Notes under the pieces: model-generated
What the model was told of the DNA's origin: nothing
The model's database searches: none
What the model saw: the letters and a program-made list of their open reading frames with translations, nothing else
Program-made: the position numbers and the translations under genes
Assembly: GCA_024403585.1 (NCBI GenBank)
Contig: JAKSRN010000092.1
Location: forward strand, 1-7,480
From: Lachnospiraceae bacterium
Lineage (GTDB): Bacteria > Bacillota > Clostridia > Lachnospirales > Lachnospiraceae
Direction: 5' to 3'
Length of the DNA: 7,480 nt
In this document: piece after piece, positions 1 to 5,926 of the stretch
How the letters are laid out: each line of letters opens with the position of its first letter
Numbering within the stretch: the stretch's first letter is position 1

Positions 1-998
1 TTTGTTACAGGAACTTTCTCTTCAGCCAATACTCTTGTCTTGTCCATTGCTTCTGTTTTATCTGCAGCCAACTGATCTGTCTTAGCCATCTGCGCTTTCA
101 GCTGTGTCGCACGATTAATGGCAAACAGACGGGCAGTTGCCATCAGAGACTCTGTAGCATCATGGTTATTCAATCCTGCAAAGAGATCTTCATCATCCAC
201 ATCGTCATGCAGCCAGAAATCAGCCTCATCATCCTCTTCGTCATCATCAAAATAATCAAATTCTGTAGCTACAGGTTTTGTTACTGCCTGTAAAGGATCA
301 CTCTGTGCCGAAGCAGGTGCTGCTTTCGGTGGGAAGTCTTCATACTCTTCCTCGATCGGTGCCGGACGATCATCTTCAGCCTTTTTCGCCGCAAAATATG
401 CTTCTGCTCTTGCGTTCATCACCTGGCTTCTTTCCTCAGCCCTGCGAATCTTTTCTGCTTCCTGTTTCGCCGCCTCTGCTGCACGAATCTCAGCTTCTCT
501 CTTCTCTTTCTCACGCTCAAGACGTCTTCTCTTTTTCTCTTTTGCTTTTCTGCTCCAGATACTTGTAAGAACACAGAGAAGAATAAGAAGAACAGCCACC
601 ATGGCAAGAACGATCACACCCTCCATTGTCTGAAGCGCAATGATCACATAACCGATAAACGGTACTGTGTAAGCCATTCTGTATACATAGGAACGTACCG
701 GGATACCTGTATTCTCATCATCTGCCACTGTAACGGTAGACTGATTCTGATCCACGTTCTGTACAGTATATACATTCACACTGTTGCTTCCGGTAACAAG
801 AATCTTATCCCCTGCTTTCAGATCCTGAAGCGGAATACGTTTTGCATAATTCACTGTACCTACAGGCTGATTTGATTCTGTATCTTCCATAACAGTAGCT
901 GTTGTATATCCAACCAACGGTGGAACAACCAAGGCCAGTATTATTGCAATATATGCTACTAAAAGCAAATGGAATATAAATCTAAAAAACTTTGCCAT
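1..998 (-). CDS. Two-TM membrane protein with signal-peptidase-like ectodomain (apparently inactive) and cytoplasmic coiled-coil/acidic tail; 3' end outside window
   Basis: The frame is open from the ATG at 998 to the left edge (332 codons seen, no stop). AAGGGG lies 10 nt before the start. A first hydrophobic segment spans residues about 7-31, an outer region about 32-112, and a second membrane segment about 114-147. A basic, Ala/Glu/Lys/Arg-rich likely coiled coil follows at about 150-205, then very acidic stretches at 215-221 and 251-271. The order GY (30-31), MEDT (37-40), PVGT (45-48), DLKAGD (59-64) and VPFIGYV (112-118) before the second TM resembles SipW/S26B signal peptidases. However, the expected SGSM serine motif is absent: the region reads TATVMEDT. 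No HR or KGD catalytic-type motif is seen either. I infer a non-catalytic relative anchored in the membrane with a large cytoplasmic tail; its function is unknown. It has its own promoter upstream. Reality of the gene is near certain; the family assignment is by eye only. Confidence 0.85.
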   Translation of the reverse strand, partial: MAKFFRFIFHLLLVAYIAIILALVVPPLVGYTTATVMEDTESNQPVGTVNYAKRIPLQDLKAGDKILVTGSNSVNVYTVQNVDQNQSTVTVADDENTGIPVRSYVYRMAYTVPFIGYVIIALQTMEGVIVLAMVAVLLILLCVLTSIWSRKAKEKKRRRLEREKEKREAEIRAAEAAKQEAEKIRRAEERSQVMNARAEAYFAAKKAEDDRPAPIEEEYEDFPPKAAPASAQSDPLQAVTKPVATEFDYFDDDEEDDEADFWLHDDVDDEDLFAGLNNHDATESLMATARLFAINRATQLKAQMAKTDQLAADKTEAMDKTRVLAEEKVPVT

Positions 999-1041
999 AA
1001 ATTCATTACCCCTTATAAATTCAGAAAAACTCTCAGCATTT

Positions 1042-1070
1042 ATTATACAAGGTCATCACAAATTATGCAA
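1042..1070 (-). promoter_or_regulatory. Sigma-A-type promoter for the membrane protein gene at 998
   Basis: Read on the minus strand, TTGCAT (1070-1065) is followed by a 17-nt spacer and a perfect TATAAT (1047-1042). Transcription would start near 1035, leaving a leader of about 37 nt before the ATG at 998 that includes the AAGGGG ribosome binding site. Confidence 0.7.
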
Positions 1071-1133
1071 GCAACGATTGTCTCTATATTAACTTTCTTA
1101 CCATACCGTTACCAGCCAAACAGGATCAGGCAA

Positions 1134-1162
1134 CAAAAAAAGAGTATAATCGCTTATACTCT
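1134..1162 (-). terminator. Intrinsic terminator of the DUF1858 gene
   Basis: On the minus strand a perfect 9-bp stem (1162-1154 with 1149-1141) closes a 4-nt loop and runs directly into TTTTTT then GTTG. It lies 26 nt past the stop codon of the DUF1858 gene, so it should separate that gene from the membrane protein gene downstream. Confidence 0.85.
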
Positions 1163-1166
1163 CTTT

Positions 1167-1183
1167 ATTGTTTCACAAACAAT
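1167..1183 (-). other. Small perfect hairpin between the DUF1858 stop codon and the terminator
   Basis: ATTGTTT (1167-1173) and AAACAAT (1177-1183) are perfect inverted repeats with a 3-nt loop. The hairpin starts 5 nt after the stop codon and sits just before the terminator stem, giving two hairpins in tandem at the transcript end. It is AT-rich, so it is weak by itself. Confidence 0.5.
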
Positions 1184-1188
1184 GCTGT

Positions 1189-1392
1189 TTATTTGCTTGT
1201 AAGGTAATCATTAATCTGATCAACCAGCATATCTGCATTCATTCCATGAACCATAGCAGCCTCTTCCAGGGACTCACCCTGTGCAGATGGGCATCCAATA
1301 CAATGCATTCCTGCTCTCATAAGAATGCCTGCAATATTGCGATCCATCACAAGAAGCTCACCGATTGTCATACTTTTTGTAACTGTTGCCAT
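1189..1392 (-). CDS. DUF1858 domain protein (hybrid-cluster-protein-associated redox disulfide type)
   Basis: This 67-aa protein spans a full DUF1858 domain, related to the TIGR03980 'hybrid cluster protein-associated redox disulfide' family. It opens with a beta/helix start typical of the family (TKSMTIGELLVMD), then the helix DRNIAGILMRAGMHC. The hallmark CIGC pair is at Cys31/Cys34, followed by the SLEEAAMVHGM helix and a C-terminal helix ending NDYLTSK. The start is well supported: AGGAGG lies 8 nt upstream. The protein is small, soluble and cytosolic. The CxxC may form a redox-active disulfide or bind metal; the family's biochemical role is not established. It is flanked by its own promoter and terminator, so it is monocistronic. 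It is divergent from a ferredoxin gene, which hints at electron-transfer or nitrogen-oxide/redox stress physiology, but no hybrid cluster protein gene is in the window. Confidence 0.92.
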   Translation of the reverse strand: MATVTKSMTIGELLVMDRNIAGILMRAGMHCIGCPSAQGESLEEAAMVHGMNADMLVDQINDYLTSK

Positions 1393-1424
1393 CGGATTTT
1401 CCTCCTTTTATTCTCAGTGAGGTC

Positions 1425-1453
1425 ATTATAAACCTATTTGTTTTTTGATGCAA
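1425..1453 (-). promoter_or_regulatory. Sigma-A-type promoter for the DUF1858 gene
   Basis: On the minus strand TTGCAT (1453-1448) is followed by a 17-nt spacer and a perfect TATAAT (1430-1425). The start would be near 1418, giving a short leader of roughly 25 nt that contains AGGAGG. The -35, spacer length and -10 are identical to those of the promoter at 1042-1070. Confidence 0.7.
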
Positions 1454-1492
1454 GTACAGGGGCGTCAATGTATAGAAATTAATACTTGTATT

Positions 1493-1523
1493 TCGACAAA
1501 AGGTATATTAGAATTAATATAAG
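1493..1523 (+). promoter_or_regulatory. Candidate promoter for the ferredoxin gene
   Basis: TCGACA (1493-1498) matches the TTGACA -35 at five of six bases. Two candidate -10 boxes follow: TAATAT (1515-1520, 16-nt spacer) and TATAAG (1518-1523, 19-nt spacer). Neither pairing is perfect. The region is AT-rich and lies 47-77 nt before the ferredoxin start, so a promoter here is expected, but the exact boxes are uncertain. Confidence 0.4.
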
Positions 1524-1554
1524 CTTCAAAAGGAGCGAATTGATCGAAATTTAC

Positions 1555-1561
1555 AAGGAGG
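1555..1561 (+). promoter_or_regulatory. Ribosome binding site fixing the ferredoxin start
   Basis: AAGGAGG ends 8 nt before the ATG at 1570. It decides in favour of that start over the in-frame ATG at 1486, which would add a 28-residue extension unlike any clostridial ferredoxin. Confidence 0.85.
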
Positions 1562-1569
1562 AAACTGAA

Positions 1570-1740
1570 ATGGCATACGTAATTTCTAGCGATTGTGTAT
1601 CTTGCGGAACTTGTGCAGGCGAGTGCCCAAACGAGGCTATCAAAGATGGTGATGGACAGTACGTTATCGACGCTGACGCTTGCGTTGATTGTGGTACATG
1701 TGCAGATGCTTGCCCAGTAGGTGCAATCTCTGAGGGTTGA
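1570..1740 (+). CDS. 2[4Fe-4S] clostridial-type ferredoxin
   Basis: This 56-aa soluble electron carrier has the exact size and pattern of clostridial ferredoxins. Two pseudo-symmetric halves each carry CxxCxxCxxxCP: cysteines 9, 12, 15, 19 and 38, 41, 44, 48. By the family rule, the first three cysteines of one half and the last of the other ligate each cluster, so both clusters are complete. It begins MAYVISSDC and ends PVGAISEG. Such ferredoxins serve partners such as pyruvate:ferredoxin oxidoreductase, hydrogenases and Rnf; none of these genes is in the window. It is monocistronic: a candidate promoter precedes it and a strong terminator follows. The protein is acidic, as expected for this family. 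It is the only plus-strand gene here, divergent from the DUF1858 gene and convergent with dnaB. Confidence 0.97.
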   Translation: MAYVISSDCVSCGTCAGECPNEAIKDGDGQYVIDADACVDCGTCADACPVGAISEG

Positions 1741-1772
1741 TTTTCCGACCTTAAGAAAAACATGATTTAGTT

Positions 1773-1810
1773 AAGAGGCTGATGTTTACATCAGTCTCTT
1801 TTCATTTTTC
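1773..1810 (+). terminator. Intrinsic terminator of the ferredoxin gene
   Basis: A 12-bp stem (1773-1784 with 1789-1800, one G-U wobble, TTTA loop) begins 32 nt after the ferredoxin stop. It runs into the U-rich tail TTTTCATTTTT. Confidence 0.85.
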
Positions 1811-1814
1811 CGAC

Positions 1815-1859
1815 AAAAAGAAGAGGAAAGCAGATTCACTTCTGCTTTCCTCTTCTTTT
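1815..1859 (-). terminator. Intrinsic terminator of dnaB (end of the minus-strand operon), possibly bidirectional
   Basis: A perfect 19-bp stem (1816-1834 with 1841-1859, 6-nt loop) starts at the base next to the dnaB stop codon. On the minus strand it ends in TTTTTGTCGG; most of the U-run pairs within the stem base. On the plus strand it ends in TCTTCTTTTC, so it could also back up the ferredoxin terminator 15 nt away. Confidence 0.8.
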
Positions 1860-3203
1860 CTATCTTTTCCGATCCTGTTCCAGATTCATAAACTTTGTGT
1901 AATCCGGCAGCCATACCAGATTCACTGTTCCGATCGGACCGTTTCTTTGTTTTGCAATAATGATCTCAGCAACGCCCTTCATCTCTGAATCGTGGTTATA
2001 ATAATCATCTCGGTAAATGAACATAACCACATCCGCGTCCTGCTCGATCGCGCCTGACTCTCGAAGATCAGACAACATCGGACGGTGATCTGTACGGCTT
2101 TCTACAGCTCGGCTCAGCTGTGAAAGGGCCAGTACCGGCACATCCAGCTCCCTTGCAATCGCTTTCAGGGAACGTGAGATCTCTGAGATCTCCTGCTGTC
2201 TTGATTCGTTGCCTTTTCCGCCTCCGGACATCAGCTGAAGATAGTCGATCATGATAATGTCCAGTCCATGCTCCAGTTTATACTTTCTGCATTTTGACCG
2301 GAGTTCTCTGATACTGATACCCGGTGTATCATCAATGATCAGTCTGGAATCACCGATCACACCGGCAGTCTCGATCAGACTGCTCCACTCATCATCCTTC
2401 AGATTACCGGTTCTGAGATTCTGGGAATTGACTCTGGACTCCATGGCAAAGAGTCGGTTCATAAGCTGTACCTTTGACATTTCAAGACTGAAGATGGCAA
2501 CAGATTTATGCTGACGAAATGCCATATGCTCTGCCATATTTAAAACCAGTGCAGTTTTTCCCATAGACGGTCTTGCCGCAACCAGGATCAGATCTGATTT
2601 CTGCAGACCTGAGGTTTTATAATCCAGATCGGTAAATCCTGTGGAAATACCCGTTACACTTCCTCTTGTTTTAGATGCTCTTTCGATTCCTTCCAGGGCA
2701 TCCATAACAACCTGACGGATCGGTGTCATATCACCGCTGTCTCTCTGCTGGAAAAGCCGGAACAGTTTTTTCTCAGACTCTTCCAGAATTGTTTCCACCG
2801 GTTCCTTGTTCAGATAACAGTCATTCTCAATCTCCTCCGTCAGACGGATCAAACGTCGAAGCACTGCCTTTTCGCTGACAATGGTGGCATAATATTTTAC
2901 ATTTGCGGAAGTCGGAACCGTATTCAGGAGATCACGGATGAATTCCATTCCCGCAATTTCAGGCGGAACATCTTTCTCCCTCAATCGATTCTGAAGCGTA
3001 ACCACATCAACGGCTTTTCCTTCATTAAAAAGCTCCACCATCGCTTCAAACACAACACCATACTGGTGCTGATAGAAGTCATCACTGTTCAGAATCTCGG
3101 AAGCAGTCATAATTGCTTCCCTGCCCATCAGCATAGAACCAATCACAGATTGTTCTGCTTCAATGCTATGGGGAAGTATTCTTTTGATCAGGGCTTCTTC
3201 CAT
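1860..3203 (-). CDS. dnaB: Replicative DNA helicase DnaB (DnaC of B. subtilis nomenclature)
   Basis: This is a 447-aa homohexameric replication-fork helicase that unwinds DNA by ATP hydrolysis; the length is normal for the family. The N-terminal DnaB domain spans about 8-110 (PHSIEAEQSVIGSML), then a linker, and the RecA-like C-terminal domain spans about 180-445. The Walker A motif is ARPSMGKT (210-217). The Walker B aspartate is D320 in IIMIDYLQLM. Also present are SQLSR (361-365), LRESGAIEQDAD (380-391) and KQRNGP (418-423), which holds the arginine-finger position. No intein or break is seen. The start at 3203 is supported by GAAGGAG 10 nt upstream and by the position of the conserved N-terminus. 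It is last in the gdpP-rplI-dnaB order common in Firmicutes, 70 nt after rplI, and is followed immediately by a terminator. Confidence 0.97.
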   Translation of the reverse strand: MEEALIKRILPHSIEAEQSVIGSMLMGREAIMTASEILNSDDFYQHQYGVVFEAMVELFNEGKAVDVVTLQNRLREKDVPPEIAGMEFIRDLLNTVPTSANVKYYATIVSEKAVLRRLIRLTEEIENDCYLNKEPVETILEESEKKLFRLFQQRDSGDMTPIRQVVMDALEGIERASKTRGSVTGISTGFTDLDYKTSGLQKSDLILVAARPSMGKTALVLNMAEHMAFRQHKSVAIFSLEMSKVQLMNRLFAMESRVNSQNLRTGNLKDDEWSSLIETAGVIGDSRLIIDDTPGISIRELRSKCRKYKLEHGLDIIMIDYLQLMSGGGKGNESRQQEISEISRSLKAIARELDVPVLALSQLSRAVESRTDHRPMLSDLRESGAIEQDADVVMFIYRDDYYNHDSEMKGVAEIIIAKQRNGPIGTVNLVWLPDYTKFMNLEQDRKR

Positions 3204-3273
3204 TCCTTCAGTTCTCCTTCCTGTGTAGATTCCTCATGATGCTCTTAGCCTGCCTGCATGGCAATACAGGATA

Positions 3274-3720
3274 TCAGGCCTCTTTTACTTTCACTTTCAG
3301 TTTCGCAACTACCTGTGGGTGAAGTTTTACAGATACTTCACGTGTTCCCAGCTCACGGATTGGACCTTCCAGCTGGATTTTCTTTTTGTCCAGTTCCAGA
3401 TTCAGCTGTTTTTTTGCTGCATCTGCGATCTCTTTTGCAGAAACAGAACCGAATACCTTGCCGCCCTCTCCTGTTTTAATGGATACAACTACTTCTCCCT
3501 GCTCCACTTTAGCAGCCAGAGCTTTTGCAGCATCCAGATTCTCCTGGGCAACCTTCTCCTCATGTTTTTTCTGAAGTTTCAGATCATTCAGATTCTTCGG
3601 AGTAGCTTCTACTCCCAGCTTTTTAGGAAGCAGCATATTTCGTGCGTATCCGTCACTTACATTTACAATAGTACCTTTTTTTCCAAGGGATTTTACATCC
3701 TCAAGCAGAATTACTTTCAT
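3274..3720 (-). CDS. rplI: 50S ribosomal protein bL9
   Basis: This 148-aa protein is a full-length bL9, a large-subunit protein that binds 23S rRNA and supports reading-frame maintenance. It opens with MKVILLEDVKSLGKKG. The N-terminal domain (1-50) holds the family signature GYARNMLLPKKLG (24-36). A long connecting helix, charged and Ala-rich, spans about 42-75. The C-terminal domain runs about 78-148 and includes GKVFGSVS (87-94). The start has AAGGAG 8 nt upstream. It lies 74 nt downstream of gdpP and 70 nt upstream of dnaB, on the same strand with no terminator on either side, so it is co-transcribed by inference. Confidence 0.97.
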   Translation of the reverse strand: MKVILLEDVKSLGKKGTIVNVSDGYARNMLLPKKLGVEATPKNLNDLKLQKKHEEKVAQENLDAAKALAAKVEQGEVVVSIKTGEGGKVFGSVSAKEIADAAKKQLNLELDKKKIQLEGPIRELGTREVSVKLHPQVVAKLKVKVKEA

Positions 3721-3779
3721 ATCAGTTCTCCTTACAACTTTAAAACTATTTCATCTGTACCGGCAAAACTTTTTTCAAG

Positions 3780-3801
3780 GATCTGACGCAAAGATCAGAT
3801 C
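3780..3801 (-). other. Hairpin across the gdpP stop codon
   Basis: GATCTGA (3780-3786) and TCAGATC (3795-3801) form a perfect 7-bp stem with an 8-nt loop. The stem includes the gdpP TGA. On the minus strand it is followed by CTTGAAAAAAG, so it lacks a U-tract and is not an intrinsic terminator. It may be chance or an mRNA-stability element. Confidence 0.35.
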
Positions 3802-5864
3802 TCTCCATTATCCAGCATCTCTCCCAGTACGGACTTCAAATATTCTTTCGCCTGGTCTACTGTGTATCCCGGAAGCTGACAGCCTGCGATATTCAGGTGT
3901 CCGCCGCCGCCCATACGTTCCATGACCAGCTGAACATTTACTTCATCAATTGCTCTTGCACTGACAAAAATCTTCTCCTCATAATCTGTTAAGATAAAGG
4001 AAGCTTTTACACCCAGTACATTCAAAAGCTCATTGGCAGCCTGAGCTCCCACGATCGTCGGGCTGTCCAGATGATCAGCCGGACAGACAGAGATCACATA
4101 ATTTTCCCGGAATACTTCTGCATCTGCGATTGCTCTTCCTCTCGCCTGGTATACCGGAAGGTCTTCTCTGAAAAGCTTTCTTACCCTTGTGGCATCTGCA
4201 CCACAGCTTCTCAGATATGCAGCCGCCTCAAAGGTACGAACACCTGTCTTCTGGACAAAATTATCTGTATCGATCATGATACCGGCATAGATGGCATCCG
4301 CCTCTAAGCTCTTGATGATCGGACCTTCTGAAAAATACTGAAGGATCTCTGCAACCATCTCGGCAGCAGAGGATGCATTAGGCTCAATATAGGACAGAAC
4401 GGTATTACCGATCACTTCATCTGACTGGCGGTGATGATCCAGAACAACAATGGTCTCCGCCATTGTCAGCAGTTCCGGACACTCTGTATAACTTGGTCGG
4501 TTTGTATCAACTACGATCAGGATCGTATCCTTATCCATATGGCTGATAGCTTCCTGACAATTCAGGAACAGGTCGTTCCCGTACTCAGGGTTATTCAGAA
4601 ATCCTGCCATCAGAGGCGCTACCGAAGTGCTTGGTTTATCCACCACAATATGAACTTTCTTATTCAGTGTTCTGGCCGCTCTGTAGATACCGATCGCGGC
4701 TCCGAATGTATCCGCATCCGTAAGCTGATGGCCCATGACCATCACCTTCTCTTTGCTGTTCATAAACTCTTTCAGCGCATGTGCCTTTACACGGGCTTTT
4801 ACACGGGTACTTTTCTCTATTCCCTGTGTTTTTCCGCCATAATACGAGATACGGTCTCCGTCTCTGTATACAACCTGATCTCCGCCTCGTCCCAGCGCAA
4901 GATCAATAGCAATGCGGGCATGTTCTGCATCCGTAACATAGGAATCACTGTTAGCACCGATTCCCATACTGATGGTCATGGACATATCGTTACCGATATT
5001 TACAGTTTTCACCTCTTCCAGAATGCTGAAACGCATTGCCTTCAGCTCTTCCAGGGATTTAGCCGTCATTGTAAGGAAATACTTATCTTTTTCATACTTC
5101 TTAACAACGCAGTCCAGATCATTAAAATATTTCGTGATCTTACGATCGATGAGAGCGATCATCAGAGAACGTCTTACTTCCTCAACACTCTCCAGTGCCT
5201 CATCATAGTTATCCAGGTAGATCAGCGCGCTGACCATCTTCTCCTCTTCGCTCTTTCGAACAAAGTAGTTCAGCTCAGTTTCCTCAAACAGATAGACCGC
5301 ATACATGAAAACCCGGGCATCATCCATTCGCTCCAGAACCGCTGAATTATCCAGCATGGAATCGATGGTGATGGTTTTCATATGTACACGGAAGTCCCTG
5401 TCATTATAACGGAAGTAGTAGTTTTCTTCCCCATTCTCCTTTGGAAATCGATCCAGCATCAAATCCGGAAAGATCGTAGTAATGGATTTATGGTATCTCC
5501 GGCTTTCCTTATTGATGATATCGGAAAAGCCCTTGTTGAACCACATGAAATTGCCGCCTTCATCCAGAACTGCATAGGGAAGCTCCAGATCCATGATCAG
5601 CTGCTTCTGAACCTGTCCATACTGTGCAGCAAATGTTACCAGTTCATTCAGAACCGCATTCTTTTTCGTATAATAATAGGATGCCGCAATCATAATGTAT
5701 AAGATCAAACCACAGGTCATTACAAAGCCTGCATTGGCATTCAGCATATACATGGGAATATTCAAAAGCACCAGCAAAATAGTCAGAAGAAGAGGACCCA
5801 CAAGATAATTATGCAGATAGCCTCTCAGGCTGATTTTATTCGAACCGTTCATATTATGCACCAT
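3795..5864 (-). CDS. gdpP: Cyclic-di-AMP phosphodiesterase GdpP (YybT), DHH/DHHA1 family
   Basis: A 689-aa membrane-bound enzyme of the GdpP family, which hydrolyses c-di-AMP to pApA. Two TM helices lie at about 21-41 and 47-65. A PAS-like domain follows at about 85-195 (LPYAVLDEGGNFMWFN), then a degenerate GGDEF domain at about 205-340 with the family's ALGRGGDQ segment near 323-330. The DHH catalytic domain starts near 370. Its metal-site motifs are GHQLTDAD (H379, D383, D385), VVDT (D453), LDHH (D476, H477, H478) and MIDTDNF (D532). The DHHA1 domain ends with GGGGH (652-656). All expected metal ligands are present, so it should be active. The start is uncertain: the ATG at 5864 has no visible ribosome binding site and a strong hairpin lies 6 nt upstream. 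The in-frame ATG at 5852 (MNGSNKIS) gives a more usual N-terminus but also only a weak site. It sits 62 nt after ssb and upstream of rplI. Confidence 0.95.
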   Translation of the reverse strand: MVHNMNGSNKISLRGYLHNYLVGPLLLTILLVLLNIPMYMLNANAGFVMTCGLILYIMIAASYYYTKKNAVLNELVTFAAQYGQVQKQLIMDLELPYAVLDEGGNFMWFNKGFSDIINKESRRYHKSITTIFPDLMLDRFPKENGEENYYFRYNDRDFRVHMKTITIDSMLDNSAVLERMDDARVFMYAVYLFEETELNYFVRKSEEEKMVSALIYLDNYDEALESVEEVRRSLMIALIDRKITKYFNDLDCVVKKYEKDKYFLTMTAKSLEELKAMRFSILEEVKTVNIGNDMSMTISMGIGANSDSYVTDAEHARIAIDLALGRGGDQVVYRDGDRISYYGGKTQGIEKSTRVKARVKAHALKEFMNSKEKVMVMGHQLTDADTFGAAIGIYRAARTLNKKVHIVVDKPSTSVAPLMAGFLNNPEYGNDLFLNCQEAISHMDKDTILIVVDTNRPSYTECPELLTMAETIVVLDHHRQSDEVIGNTVLSYIEPNASSAAEMVAEILQYFSEGPIIKSLEADAIYAGIMIDTDNFVQKTGVRTFEAAAYLRSCGADATRVRKLFREDLPVYQARGRAIADAEVFRENYVISVCPADHLDSPTIVGAQAANELLNVLGVKASFILTDYEEKIFVSARAIDEVNVQLVMERMGGGGHLNIAGCQLPGYTVDQAKEYLKSVLGEMLDNGEI

Positions 5865-5870
5865 CTGAAT

Positions 5871-5905
5871 TCAGCCCGAGGAGTCCGACAGACCTCCCGG
5901 GCTGA
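5871..5905 (-). other. Strong intergenic hairpin between ssb and gdpP
   Basis: On the minus-strand RNA, 5905-5891 pairs with 5885-5871: 15 positions with a 5-nt loop (5890-5886), one A-C mismatch and two G-U wobbles. The outer 8 pairs are GC-rich and perfect. No U-tract follows, so it is not a standard terminator. It lies 21 nt after the ssb stop and 6 nt before the annotated gdpP start, where a ribosome binding site would normally be. It could be an RNA-processing or stability element, or a control on gdpP translation; both are inference. Confidence 0.65.
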
Positions 5906-5926
5906 TATTCAACCTCTTCATTCGAT

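Noticed and set aside
278..568. A 96-codon plus-strand open frame
   Set aside because: It lies opposite the coiled-coil and acidic tail of the membrane protein; the Ser/Leu-rich translation follows from that.
969..1431. Two small plus-strand open frames around the promoter, terminator and DUF1858 gene
   Set aside because: They overlap a promoter, a terminator and a convincing gene on the other strand, and show no domain or convincing start.
1486..1569. N-terminal extension of the ferredoxin from an ATG at 1486
   Set aside because: It would run through the likely promoter, and the AAGGAGG site points to the ATG at 1570, which gives the standard 56-aa protein.
3204..3273. Short inverted repeats between rplI and dnaB
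   Set aside because: Stems of only about 4 bp and no U-tract; not a credible terminator or regulatory RNA.
3319..3786. A 155-codon plus-strand open frame over rplI
   Set aside because: It is antisense to a clear bL9 gene and its Phe/Cys/Ser-rich translation is typical of a shadow frame.
4431..5345. A 304-codon plus-strand open frame
   Set aside because: It is fully antisense to gdpP, has no recognisable domain, no good ribosome binding site, and reads like the complement of a conserved coding sequence.
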